64,000 bases of DNA from Haliotis asinina (Eukaryota > Mollusca > Gastropoda > Lepetellida > Haliotidae). Under the pieces are notes generated by a model. It did not search any database. It saw only the letters and a list, made by a program, of their open reading frames with translations, and was not told where the DNA came from. The stretch lies in NCBI RefSeq assembly GCF_037392515.1, contig NC_090280.1, positions 60,215,504 through 60,279,503 on the forward strand. Direction: 5' to 3'. Shown piece after piece: positions 1-8,944 of this stretch. How positions within the stretch are numbered: position 1 is the first letter of the stretch; the number at the start of each line of letters is the position of its first letter. The position numbers and the translations under genes are program-made.

Positions 1-84
1 GTGTGTCTGTCACACACTAACACGCTCCTAGAAAACTTATTCACAATAGGATTGGGAAGGCCTCAGTGTCTCTGGTGGTTTGAC

Positions 85-224
85 ATAGGTTCCAAATTGT
101 GCAGATCGATGCTCATGCTGTTGATCACTGGATTACCTGGTCCATACTTGATTATTTACAGACCACCACCATATAGCTGGAATATTGCTGAGTGTGGTAG
201 AGAAATAAACTCACTCAGTCACTT
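85..224 (-). repeat. Dispersed gastropod repeat, copy 1
   Basis: Reading the minus strand gives the block CAGCAATATTCCAGCTATATGG-like, then TAAATAATC, a CCAGACAATCCAGTGATCAACA-like stretch (here diverged) and GAGCATCGATCTGC. The same blocks recur in this order at about 11.75, 21.87, 32.45, 54.25 and 55.6 kb. I recognise this as a family very common in abalone DNA; that attribution is from memory. It has no coding capacity. Confidence 0.75.
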
Positions 225-571
225 CCGGTCTGATGAAATTTCACAAATATGTGTATGGGCACAGTTTTGACGTAGTTACAGACCAAACAGTCAAAACAAA
301 CCTTTTCTTTATTAGGTATCCCATCATGTATTCAATGCTGGTGTATTTTGCTACAACCTAATGACAATACTATGACTGTACTATGATCTATGAGCATTGT
401 GATCCAAATAGTGCTGATGCATTGGGTCGATCTCATGTGGAAGGTGTTTATGTTGGAAGAGATAGAACCATCTACTATTACAGCAGAGGAAAGGGAAAAA
501 TAAGGGTCAAAAAGCAAATTCTTATCCAGAGTGCATGAATATGTTGTTCGTGATGGCCCAGTGGTTTATCT

Positions 572-711
572 GTGCCTGATGAATTGAAAGTGTTTCACAA
601 GATACAGAATGAGTTGAGTGTTGTTGGCAAATGTGTTTTGAGAGGTGCCTGTGTGATTGTTCCAAAAACTTTTCAGAGTGACATTTCGAGAGAGTTACAT
701 ATCATCAGTTA
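572..711 (+). pseudogene. Fragment of Ty3/gypsy integrase N-terminus
   Basis: One frame reads roughly 45 residues with the block ELSVV-x-x-CVLRGACVIVP, which resembles the segment just before the HHCC zinc domain of gypsy-type integrases (typically ELSVVDGCLLRGxRVIVP followed by LHxxHPG). The frame is closed by TAA at 709-711 before any HHCC residues, and the surrounding 300-560 region is not clearly coding. It is a relic, unrelated to the intact element at 2-11 kb. The match is short, so confidence is moderate. Confidence 0.45.
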
Positions 712-712
712 A

Positions 713-1100
713 AACCTTTGATCAATGTTTGTTTTTGTAACACAGCTGGTAATTCCTTTTGCTGCACTTCCATGCTCATATTACATGGCATGTAATACAT
801 TTGCCACATCAGACCTTATGATGTTGAGTATTTATTCCAGAAACAAGAAATACCAAAACCTTTGTCAGGTAACCGAAGTGACGAATAATTATACCAGAAA
901 TATATTCATTAACTGACCATCAATTGAATGATGACAAATAACACGTGTAGGTGTATACCACCAAAATGGGTTACAGCAAGGGAGAAGTAATTCCTGTATT
1001 GCATGCAATTCTAATTGCCTGAAAGCACTTAAGGGCAGATGATCATTGTTACATTAGAAATACATATAAACATTTGCTGTGTACTTAACAACTGTCTATA
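713..1100. other. No recognisable gene
   Basis: AT-rich sequence without a convincing reading frame. A stretch of about 27 bases near 715-744 (beginning TTTGATCAATGTTTG) recurs near 20,138, so part of this interval is probably repeat-derived. Confidence 0.5.
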
Positions 1101-1104
1101 CAGT

Positions 1105-1700
1105 GCCACACTGTCAACCCCTACCAAAAGACCTAAACCAGCATCAGCCCCAATCAAGATATCTATTCCCTACGTTGGTAAAACATCGCATCAGATCAGC
1201 CGGCTCTTGAAACAACAAGCTAACATTGACACAACCTTCTCAGCATCCCCTAGCCTCAACAACCTCCTCAATGCCAACGGAAAAAACAACCCACTGTCAA
1301 CAGCAACATTCCCAAATGTGTTATATATAAAATCAGAGACCATATAATCTATTATATGGTCTCTGATAAAATTAACTGTGATTGTGGTCAAAGCTACATT
1401 GGTGAAACATCACGACCCATCAAAACCTGAGTCAAAGAACATCGCACCTCTGTTACCAACTCGGACAGCAAATCAGCCATCTCGGACCACATCAAAGAAA
1501 ACCCTAATCATCAAATAGAGTGGTCTGACATCACAATCCTAGCCAACAACCAAACGGACTTCACCAAACGCAAACTCACCGAAACCATTCACATCAAACG
1601 CCACAAGCCCACCATCAACCGTGGCCAAAGATACTTCATTCCATCTGCTTATGATGCACTCCTCTACCAAGCCCAATCTGTTGTATAAACATCTCATCCT
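1105..1700 (+). pseudogene. Penelope-like element 3' fragment (GIY-YIG endonuclease)
   Basis: Two frames carry parts of a Penelope-like retroelement (PLE) C-terminus. The first (from about 1159) reads ISIPYVGKTSHQISRLL, matching the IPY-x-x-G-x-S-x-x-I linker between RT and endonuclease. After a short AT-rich hairpin-like stretch near 1336-1365 the second reads CDCGQSYIGETSRPIK (from about 1377) and continues through a histidine-rich segment to NRGQRYFIPSAYDALL. The YIGET block, the following arginine, and the C-terminal asparagine-containing tail are typical of PLE GIY-YIG nucleases, which nick target DNA for retrotransposition. A stop (TGA, about 1429) and the frame change between halves show decay. 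RT itself is absent, so this is a 5'-truncated copy. Confidence 0.75.
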
Positions 1701-1990
1701 CCTTCATTGTAACCCCTCTTTATTTGTACATGTCTGGCTTCCATTCACTATCCTTTGTCTACTACTGGCTTCTCCAGCTTTCTGTTTCCCCAATTATGGC
1801 ATTATGTTGCTCCAGTTATCAATTGTGTTTTCTTTGTATACTATGTTATCCCATTGTTTGTATTAGTATATATATATATATATATATACAAGTTCTGGAT
1901 TTTATGCATCATTCATGCTTGACAACGGTACAAGAATCTGCACCGAAACGTCGCTATCACGCAATAAAGAAGTTGGTATCCATACAATTT
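1701..1990 (+). mobile_element. PLE 3' untranslated tail with hammerhead-like remnant
   Basis: Downstream of the endonuclease is a (TA)n run at 1866-1888, then a conserved tail at 1920-1983. It has a short stem CGGT...ACCG directly followed by AAACGTCGC, then an AATAAAGAAGTT motif. The same architecture recurs at 25,381-25,445 with a different stem (AGTAT...ATACT) before GAAACGACGC and AAGAAGTTGT. PLE tails are known to carry type I hammerhead ribozymes; here the CUGANGA core reads TTGACAA, so this copy is probably inactive. The LTR element at 2012 inserted just after this tail. Confidence 0.55.
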
Positions 1991-2403
1991 GTCCTATATG
2001 ACAGTTAAAGATGTCATAGTCTTAAAATCACCGTAATTAGACCATAATTATGGTGATCATATTTCAATAATAACTTGCGTATTTACATCAATATTTTATT
2101 CAACTATCAGAAAACATTCAGACTTGTGGACCACGTGACTGGCCGTCACACATAAGTAAGTTTGAATTATGCAACTCAGTCAAGCGGTCGCTACGCTATG
2201 GTTATGCCTCAGGCCATAGCATGCTGTGCATGGCCGGGTGCAACGTCATTGTAAATGGCTTATGTCCGTTGCGTAGTGATATGAATGATTTTAAGTGGTC
2301 AGTGCACTGCATGAAATAGACATAATTGCAATTAATACACCAGATGTTGGATTACAGCTACAGTATTAGGTAACTTCATACTTTCACAGAAGGCCTGAGT
2401 CCC

Positions 2404-2434
2404 TATATATACTGAGTCCAGTAGCAGACACTTC
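2404..2434 (+). promoter_or_regulatory. Putative LTR promoter (TATA box and start region)
   Basis: TATATATA at 2404-2411 lies about 25-30 bases upstream of the first 57-bp block (starts 2435). If transcription begins there, that block is the start of R. The same signal is in the 3' LTR at 10067-10074. The start site is inferred, not seen. Confidence 0.5.
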
Positions 2435-2491
2435 ACTCTGCTACAAATAAAGACTCAAGGGACTCAGCAGCCTTCTCTCTGTTTTTAAGGT
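2435..2491 (+). repeat. 57-bp intra-LTR duplication, copy A
   Basis: Runs from ACTCTGCTAC to TTTTTAAGGT and recurs exactly at 3187-3243 in the same LTR, and at 10098-10154 and 10850-10906 in the 3' LTR. It contains AATAAA and the pyrimidine tract CCTTCTCTCTGTTTTT. In copy A it runs into AAG|GTAAGA, a strong match to a 5' splice site. Confidence 0.9.
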
Positions 2492-3186
2492 AAGATTGTA
2501 TTACTGCACTAGTTAAAGTCTTGAAGTTATATTGTGTGTACTCCACTTATGTGTACTACCTTTTTCATAGCCTTAACCGTACTTGTATATAGTTCAGTAG
2601 ACAACAAGGCAACGTAGATGCCAATAGTGTGTTTATATATGTAGATATTAGTCTGTTAGTTCAATTGTACATTGACTGTTGATATGCCAAGTGATAGACA
2701 GTCATTACACAGTATGAGTACGTGTACATTGTGGTAAATACCCGCGGGTAACCTCACGTAAATACCGGCTCATGCGAATATTGGCTATGATACGTCTATC
2801 ATACGGTTAAGCATTTACGGTATTGGAATAATACAGTATGTAAAATACATGTATATGTAAATACATCAGTAACGCTAGAATGCCGTAAATGTAAGTGTCA
2901 GCAGTCCCTGTATGATATACATTAGCTAGAATAAGACATAATAAATCCCTGTCTAGTATAATACACAATTTACTTTGCAATTGCACAAACGTATTTGTTT
3001 AATAACCAGTAATGCGCCGTAACGCGCGATTCAGATATTTGAACTCTACCAACTCAGTCGTACAGCTTTCGACCAAGTAACAGTACCTCTTTTATGTCGC
3101 TAATTTTATATTTGATTGTTAAACGTCTACTGTATCTACCATGTATATTATTATTGTTTGAAATTTCTTTCTACATGTAATTACTG

Positions 3187-3243
3187 ACTCTGCTACAAAT
3201 AAAGACTCAAGGGACTCAGCAGCCTTCTCTCTGTTTTTAAGGT
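3187..3243 (+). repeat. 57-bp intra-LTR duplication, copy B
   Basis: Identical to 2435-2491. Here it continues as AAG|GTGATGG, so the pyrimidine tract plus AAG could act as a 3' splice site. Splicing copy A's donor to copy B's acceptor would remove 2490-3241 (752 bases) and leave one block. A TATA-like run near 3142 also lies upstream, so copy B could instead mark a second start region. Confidence 0.85.
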
Positions 3244-3379
3244 GATGGCCGAGTAGTCAGCTCTGCCAAGTTAATTCCCCCCAAATATCTTGTCGTCATT
3301 GTGACGTAGCCCAGGTCTGCATATACCACACAGACAACCAAGCTACGTCAGTTGATGGAGATCAAAGATCCCGGTGCTG

Positions 3380-4516
3380 ATGAAAGGCATAACACCCGAA
3401 AACTACAGGTCAAGGCTGCGGTCTTTCAATCTTGAGTCCTTCGAAACAGTAAGTCTGCCGGCAGAGTCATCATCAACACCAGCTCAAAATACAACATCAT
3501 CAACGTCAACGTCAACGACAACAGCAACAACGTCAATATCAACTACGACATCAACTTCAACAGCGTCAACGTCAACAACAACAAGTTCAAGTGTTTTAAT
3601 TACAAACATGGCCATGTCTCATATTCATCTACCTAAATACTCAGGTAAACAGGATGCAATGAACTGGTGGTCTGATCTAGAGACTTGGGTAAAACTCCAA
3701 GGAACTGATGAAAACAGAGCTTGTCTATTTTTAAACTTTCTTCTGGAAGGACCAGCAAAACAGTGGCATCTTACATTAAGTGACGATATCAAGTCAGACT
3801 GGAACAATCTCAAACAAGCTTTCATGTCTCGGTTTCAACCATCAGGACAGTTTGACCTATCAGTGCTAGCCATTAATCAGCAACCTGCTGAATCCGTGTC
3901 TGAATATATCACTAGATTAGAACAGGCGACCTGCAGGAAGTCAATACCAATGGACATCCTAGTTGCTATAGCTGTGAACGGACTGAGCCCTTCTGTCAGA
4001 CAATGGGTCTACAATAAAGAGCCCAAGTGTTTGGACCAAGTGCGCCAGCAGGGTGAACTCGCATCCAAGGCCTATCTCAGTGTTCAGAAGCCCGATCAAG
4101 CTAGCCTCACAGACCAAGTTACTAAGCTGTCTGCACTAGTGATGTCACTGATGGAAAACCAGCAGAGACCCGTGGCAGCGGCGATGTCGGCACAGCAGGA
4201 GACACTCCCAGATAACTGTCGGCCAAGAATCAGGTGTCAGTCACAGCCTCGACAGGATGTCGTCAGTTCTGGACAAAAACGTCGCCAGTCATCTCATCCT
4301 GGTCAACAGTCGCAGCACAGGCAACTTGACTTGAGACGAGAACAACACCGTCCATCCAGCAGAAACGACAGAGAAAGATGCTCAGGATGTGGTGGGTATT
4401 GTTCTCAGCGTAATTACTGTCCCCATAGGCATACAATTTGTAATTTTTGCAGGAAGAAAGGTCATCATACATCTGTCTGTTACCAGGTTCTTCTGTCTAA
4501 AGCAAATAACGCATAG
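3380..4516 (+). CDS. gag: Retrotransposon Gag polyprotein
   Basis: Structural protein that packages the element's RNA into virus-like particles in the cytoplasm. The 378-residue frame starts at the first ATG after the LTR (3380); the open frame extends upstream only with non-ATG codons. Residues about 30-70 are a Ser/Thr-rich low-complexity stretch built on ACA/TCA codons. From residue 94 (NWWSDLETW) to about 240 is a retrotransposon-gag capsid-like domain with the typical pattern of W, FLNFLLEGPAKQW, FMSRF and a QxxESVSEYITRLEQ block. The C-terminus has a Cys/His-rich segment ending in a CX2CX4HX4C zinc knuckle (residues 354-367). It ends at UAG 4514-4516, and pol continues in the same frame, so Gag-Pol is presumably made by readthrough. 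No defect is seen. Confidence 0.9.
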   Translation: MKGITPENYRSRLRSFNLESFETVSLPAESSSTPAQNTTSSTSTSTTTATTSISTTTSTSTASTSTTTSSSVLITNMAMSHIHLPKYSGKQDAMNWWSDLETWVKLQGTDENRACLFLNFLLEGPAKQWHLTLSDDIKSDWNNLKQAFMSRFQPSGQFDLSVLAINQQPAESVSEYITRLEQATCRKSIPMDILVAIAVNGLSPSVRQWVYNKEPKCLDQVRQQGELASKAYLSVQKPDQASLTDQVTKLSALVMSLMENQQRPVAAAMSAQQETLPDNCRPRIRCQSQPRQDVVSSGQKRRQSSHPGQQSQHRQLDLRREQHRPSSRNDRERCSGCGGYCSQRNYCPHRHTICNFCRKKGHHTSVCYQVLLSKANNA

Positions 4517-4558
4517 GGGCGCGTGCCTGATTCCAAGGAACAACTTAGAATCAGGCAC
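4514..4558 (+). promoter_or_regulatory. Candidate gag-pol stop-codon readthrough signal
   Basis: UAG (4514-4516) is followed by GGGCGC (six bases), then GTGCCTGATTC (4523-4533), a 14-base loop, and its exact reverse complement GAATCAGGCAC (4548-4558). Gag and pol are in the same frame with no other stop between them, and pol has no in-frame ATG until inside the protease. This resembles the UAG-G plus downstream structure that drives about 5% readthrough in murine leukaemia virus, where the spacer is eight bases. Readthrough itself is inferred; the hairpin is seen directly. Confidence 0.72.
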
Positions 4559-7500
4559 CCAAGCAAATTGCCCAAACCATCCAACTTTCCCTCCAATTGT
4601 AGTGCTCCTACTATCCCATCCTCACCCAATCCTAGTCGACATGAAGTATCTCTTGTAGCACCTTTATGTAAAAACACCATTCAGGTTAAGGTTAGGCAAA
4701 CGAAAACAACAGCATTAATAGACACTGGAGCTTCAATTAGCTGTGTTCACATGAAATTTCTGAAGAAAATAGGACTCACTGAGTCTCACCTTCAGAAATC
4801 TCATCTGACAGAAATCATTGGTGTAGGAGGAGAACGGCACCCAGTGTTAGGTGTAGTCTCACTACAACTTAAAATTGGCCATGCATTATTTTCACAAGAT
4901 TTTCATGTCTTCACATCATTGCATCATGCCATCATTCTTGGTTTAGACTTTCTACAGTCAAACCATGTCCAAATTGATCTCTCAAACCGCTCAGTTCACT
5001 TGCATGATGGATTAATATCCGTAAGCTTGGTCGATGCCAATGCAGGGTTTGTGAGACCACGAAAAACAGTCAAAATTCCTCCACATTCTCAGGCTGATAT
5101 TCCTGTTAAAATCTCCCGCTGTGAGAACAACAGACTATTGCTACTAGAACCATTTCCTGGCCTAGATACACTCCAACTTCAAGGAGCCAAATGTCTCATC
5201 CAAGGTGCCAAAGGAAGACCATGCATGAGGTTTCTCAATCCAACTGACAAACCTGCTTTGCTTCATCATCAACAAATAGTAGCCACAGCCTCCATCATTG
5301 ACCCATCATCTATCCATACACTAGAATCTGAACCAAACAAAGGTCATCCTTCAGTCAACACGACAGTTCCTTCCAACTCCTCAAATCCGAACTCCAACCT
5401 ATCTTTTGATCTGAGTGAGTCAGATCTCACAGAGATCCAAAAGCAACAACTTGAGTGCTTCCTCTTGTCTCAAAGATCAGTTTTTGCACAAGAATGGTCA
5501 GAGCTCGGCAAAACACATCTGCATCAGCATAAGATTGAGACAGAGCATACCCGTCCTGTTAGACTCCCCTTCTATCGTCAGTCATCTTTAGTTAGAAAAG
5601 AATGCGCCAAACAAATCAAGGAAATGTTAGATGCAGGAATAATAGAGCCAAGTCATTCTGAATGGCATTCCCCAGTAGTTATGGTCAAGAAAGCTGACAA
5701 TAGTTATCGATTTGCCGTCGATTATCGAAAGCTAAATGCAGCAACGAAACCAATTTTCTTCCCCCTTCCACGTTTAGAGGATGTCATAGATGCTATTGGT
5801 GAAAAACATGCACAACTGTTCTCTGTTCTTGATTGTGCAAGTGGATTTTGGCAGATACCACTTCACCCAGAAACAAAGCATAAATCAGCATTCATCACTC
5901 AAGATGGTATTTTTGAATTTAACCGTCTGCCTTTTGGCCTCAAAAATGCACCTGCTGCTTTCCAACAAACGATTTCTACTGCTCTTCAGTCCATGAATTG
6001 GAAGTATATTTTGATTTATGTGGACGACATCATTATCTACAGCAGAACCTTTGAAGAACATTTGCATCACCTCAAATGTGTTTTTGGCAAACTAAAAGAA
6101 GCTGGTCTTACTCTAAAACCAAGCAAATGTAGGTTTGCAGCTAAAAGAGTCTCATATTTAGGACACGTCTTCACTAAAGATGGTGTGGAAGTTGACAAAT
6201 CAAAGGTAGAAGTTGTTAAAAACATCCCCTCTCCTAAAACTGTCCATGACGTTAGGCATTTTCTAGGTCTTGCTAGTTATTATCGCAAGTTCGTTCCAAA
6301 TTTCTCCCGCATAGCCTCTCCATTGTACAATTTGCTTCAAAAGGATGTCACATTCCACTGGACTGACGAATGTGAGCAGGCACTCAACAGACTGAAAGAA
6401 TACTTAACTACAGCCCCTGTCTTAACATACCCTGACCCTAACAGACCATTCATTCTAACAACTGATGCTTCCACCTCAGCTCTAGGGTACATCTTAGGTC
6501 AACGAGATGCTTCAGGTCAAGAGCATGTCATCTGTTATGGTGGCCGAGCCCTTCATGCTGCTGAGAAGAAATGGGGCATAACTCAGTTAGAATGCCTGGC
6601 CGTACTGGAAGGCATTAGAACTTTCAGGGTTTACCTCACATCCCAAAAGTTCAAAGTGTACACAGATCATCATGCCCTCAAATGGCTAAATGACATCAAA
6701 CAGGAAACAGGTCGTCTTGCCAGATGGTCTCTCATGCTCCAGGAATATGACTTCGACATCGAACATAGAGCAGGTAAAGCTAATACAAATGCTGATGCTC
6801 TTTCTCGTATTCCATATCCTGCACAGGTCTCAGAACCTGTCACTGATGATTTTCCCATTCCACCACGCCCTTCTATCAACTATGCTACTGACAATGCTGA
6901 GCACAGGCATGTACCGACCCAGAGTTCATATGCTGAAGTGGTTGCAACAGCACCACAGAGAAGCCAAATTCGTCACAGCCTTGCTAGTCAGCCTACTACT
7001 TCAGATAATGTCTATGGGATATCTACTGAAAGTTCACCTTCAGAAAACCCTAATTCATCTGATCAGAAAGCTGTAGATTCTACTTCAACAGCATCACTCG
7101 ATCTGTGTGTTGAATTCTGCTATCAAGAGGACAGTCCATCAGGGCCAACAGTTCAAACCATAGACACTGATATCCCTGAAAACAATCTCGCAGAGAGACA
7201 GCACAATTCTCCAGATCTTAAGCCAATCATGGACTATCTAGAGAATAGTGAGATTCCCTCACATTACACTGATTCTCAAGTCAAAGGCCTCCAAGGTCGC
7301 TCACAAGAGTATGATCTTTGTGGTGGCATATTATATCATTTCTACACACCAAAGCACAGAGGAAACAAGAATCGTCGTTGCCCAATGGTCACACAACTGG
7401 CAGTTCCTCTTGCAGACAGGAAATCCCTGCTTTATGCTTATCATGATTCAAAAGCAGGTGGATGTCATTTTGGTCGTGATGCTACCCGTCAGTCCTTATT

Positions 7501-8944
7501 GACCAAATACCATTGGCCAGGCTTGTATCAAGATGTGGAAACATACATCAAGTCATGTGACGAATGTCAAAAAACCAAACGTTGGGTTCATTCCAAACCA
7601 GCTCCAATGGTACCTATGCCAATTGAAGACAACTTCTCCAGGCTACATGTTGATATTCTTGGGCCTCTTCCTCAAACAAAGGATGGGCATAAGTATGTTC
7701 TTGTAGCCGTGGATTCATACTCAAGGTGGATTGAAGCATTTCCATTGCACACGCAAGATGCCGTGGAAGTAGCAACAAAACTCTTTAATGAGGTCTTCAC
7801 AAGATATGGTGCCCCTCGAACTCTTATCACTGATAGAGGACGTCAGTTCACATCGAAACTCGTCAATGCCATCTGTGAAATCTTTGAGGTGAAACACCAC
7901 TTCACATCATCATACCACCCTCAGACAAATGGAATGGTTGAGCGTCGCAACAGTACAATTGCCCAAGCCTTGAAATCGTACTGTAAGCCGGACCAGTCCA
8001 ACTGGGCTGATATTCTTCCATGTGTCCTTATGGCAATACGAAACACACCATGCCAGTCAACTGGTTTCTCACCACATCAAATGCTCTTTGGCAGAGAGAT
8101 GTGTCTTCCATTTGACACCACACTCACACCAAAACTAACACTTGGTAAAAATGCAGAGACACATCTTAAACAGCTCATTGACAATTTGAAAGTTGTCAAA
8201 GCTATTGCTCGAGACAATATGTCTGTTAGTCAACAGATAGACCAGGAGCATCAAGAACTGAAATCATCAGAACCTTCGTTCAGATTAAGCCAACAGGTAC
8301 TTCTTCACAACCCTGTAGTCAAACAAGGACTTTCACCCAAGCTGTCCCACTCATGGACAGGTCCTTATTATATCACGAACATTGGTCCAAACCACACGTT
8401 CAAAATACACAGATGTTCAGACAACAAAGAACATAAATCTTTGGTTCATGCCAATCGTCTGAAACCCTATATCCTCAGAGGTAATGTTGCACGGCATGAT
8501 GACTCACCAGGTTCTACTACACCTGCAACTACGGATCCATTACCAGATCTTCCTGCACAAACTTTGCAAGGCAACTCTCCACTCGACTCAACAGTCGGCA
8601 GTGGAACTCCTACTGCAAAAGCAAATGAAACTGTGCCATCAGAGCACACTGACAAACAAACAAATGATCACCAACAGGATCGCCAACAAGATCACCAACA
8701 TGATCGCCAACAAGATCACCAACATGATCGCCAACAAGATCAATTCTATGATGTTGAAAAACTCTTGAAGTACAAAAACATCAATGGCATACGTCATTTT
8801 CTTGTCAAATGGGATGGATATCCTACACCAACATGGGAACCACACCATAACATAGGACAAGGACTTATCAGAGACTTCCACGTGCACAAAACTCAGACTG
8901 GACGCAGTCGTAAGCACAAAAGATCTCGCAGATATTTTTTCTAA
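4517..8944 (+). CDS. pol: Retrotransposon Pol polyprotein with C-terminal chromodomain
   Basis: About 1,475 residues, open throughout. Aspartic protease: DTGA with Asp at nt 4721. Reverse transcriptase: VDYRKLN, LPFGLKNAPAAFQ and the catalytic YVDD (Tyr at nt 6017). RNase H: TTDAS (Asp at nt 6464) and YTDHHALKW. Integrase: an N-terminal HHCC zinc domain (about nt 7440-7570, ending CDECQ), then the catalytic triad Asp 7652, Asp 7832, Glu 7940 with exactly 35 residues between the last two. A Gln/His/Asp-rich repeat leads into a chromodomain from nt 8744 (YDVEKLL...FLVKWDGY...TWEP), followed by a basic tail ending at TAA. Chromodomains on integrase are known to steer integration to marked chromatin. 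All catalytic residues are intact. Pol lacks its own start codon and depends on gag readthrough. Confidence 0.93.
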   Translation, partial: GRVPDSKEQLRIRHPSKLPKPSNFPSNCSAPTIPSSPNPSRHEVSLVAPLCKNTIQVKVRQTKTTALIDTGASISCVHMKFLKKIGLTESHLQKSHLTEIIGVGGERHPVLGVVSLQLKIGHALFSQDFHVFTSLHHAIILGLDFLQSNHVQIDLSNRSVHLHDGLISVSLVDANAGFVRPRKTVKIPPHSQADIPVKISRCENNRLLLLEPFPGLDTLQLQGAKCLIQGAKGRPCMRFLNPTDKPALLHHQQIVATASIIDPSSIHTLESEPNKGHPSVNTTVPSNSSNPNSNLSFDLSESDLTEIQKQQLECFLLSQRSVFAQEWSELGKTHLHQHKIETEHTRPVRLPFYRQSSLVRKECAKQIKEMLDAGIIEPSHSEWHSPVVMVKKADNSYRFAVDYRKLNAATKPIFFPLPRLEDVIDAIGEKHAQLFSVLDCASGFWQIPLHPETKHKSAFITQDGIFEFNRLPFGLKNAPAAFQQTISTALQSMNWKYILIYVDDIIIYSRTFEEHLHHLKCVFGKLKEAGLTLKPSKCRFAAKRVSYLGHVFTKDGVEVDKSKVEVVKNIPSPKTVHDVRHFLGLASYYRKFVPNFSRIASPLYNLLQKDVTFHWTDECEQALNRLKEYLTTAPVLTYPDPNRPFILTTDASTSALGYILGQRDASGQEHVICYGGRALHAAEKKWGITQLECLAVLEGIRTFRVYLTSQKFKVYTDHHALKWLNDIKQETGRLARWSLMLQEYDFDIEHRAGKANTNADALSRIPYPAQVSEPVTDDFPIPPRPSINYATDNAEHRHVPTQSSYAEVVATAPQRSQIRHSLASQPTTSDNVYGISTESSPSENPNSSDQKAVDSTSTASLDLCVEFCYQEDSPSGPTVQTIDTDIPENNLAERQHNSPDLKPIMDYLENSEIPSHYTDSQVKGLQGRSQEYDLCGGILYHFYTPKHRGNKNRRCPMVTQLAVPLADRKSLLYAYHDSKAGGCHFGRDATRQSLLTKYHWPGLYQDVETYIKSCDECQKTKRWVHSKPAPMVPMPIEDNFSRLHVDILGPLPQTKDGHKYVLVAVDSYSRWIEAFPLHTQDAVEVATKLFNEVFTRYGAPRTLITDRGRQFTSKLVNAICEIFEVKHHFTSSYHPQTNGMVERRNSTIAQALKSYCKPDQSNWADILPCVLMAIRNTPCQSTGFSPHQMLFGREMCLPFDTTLTPKLTLGKNAETHLKQLIDNLKVVKAIARDNMSVSQQIDQEHQELKSSEPSFRLSQQVLLHNPVVKQGLSPKLSHSWTGPYYITNIGPNHTFKIHRCSDNKEHKSLVHANRLKPYILRGNVARHDDSPGSTTPATTDPLPDLPAQTLQGNSPLDSTVGSGTPTAKANETVPSEHTDKQTNDHQQDRQQDHQHDRQQDHQHDRQQDQFYDVEKLLKYKNINGIRHFLVKWDGYPTPTWEPHHNIGQGLIRDFHVHKTQTGRSRKHKRSRRYFF
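8666..8741 (+). repeat. In-frame 12/24-bp tandem repeat in pol
   Basis: GATC recurs exactly every 12 bases at 8666, 8678, 8690, 8702, 8714, 8726 and 8738, with alternating GATCGCCAACA- and GATCACCAACA- units forming a 24-base higher unit. It encodes alternating Asp-Arg/His-Gln-Gln and forms a hydrophilic linker between the integrase body and the chromodomain. The repeat is a multiple of three, so copy-number change would keep the frame. Confidence 0.85.

Larger units (their letters stand above)
2012..3350 (+). repeat. 5' long terminal repeat
   Basis: Begins TGTCATAG and ends CTACGTCA. It contains a TATA-like run at 2404-2411, a poly(A) signal AATAAA at 2446-2451, a second AATAAA at 3198-3203, a duplicated 57-bp block, and the palindrome ACCCGCGGGT near 2740. 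At 1,339 bp it is long for a gypsy LTR. Five bases after its end a TGGAGATCAAAGATCC stretch (from 3356) occupies the primer-binding-site position, but I could not assign it to a tRNA. Confidence 0.93.

Noticed and set aside
3356..3373. Assigning the primer-binding site to a specific tRNA
   Set aside because: TGGAGATCAAAGATCC has the right position and TGG start, but I could not match it confidently to a tRNA 3' end.
4500..4530. -1 or +1 ribosomal frameshift between gag and pol
   Set aside because: Gag and pol are in the same frame, separated by a single UAG; no slippery heptamer is needed or seen.
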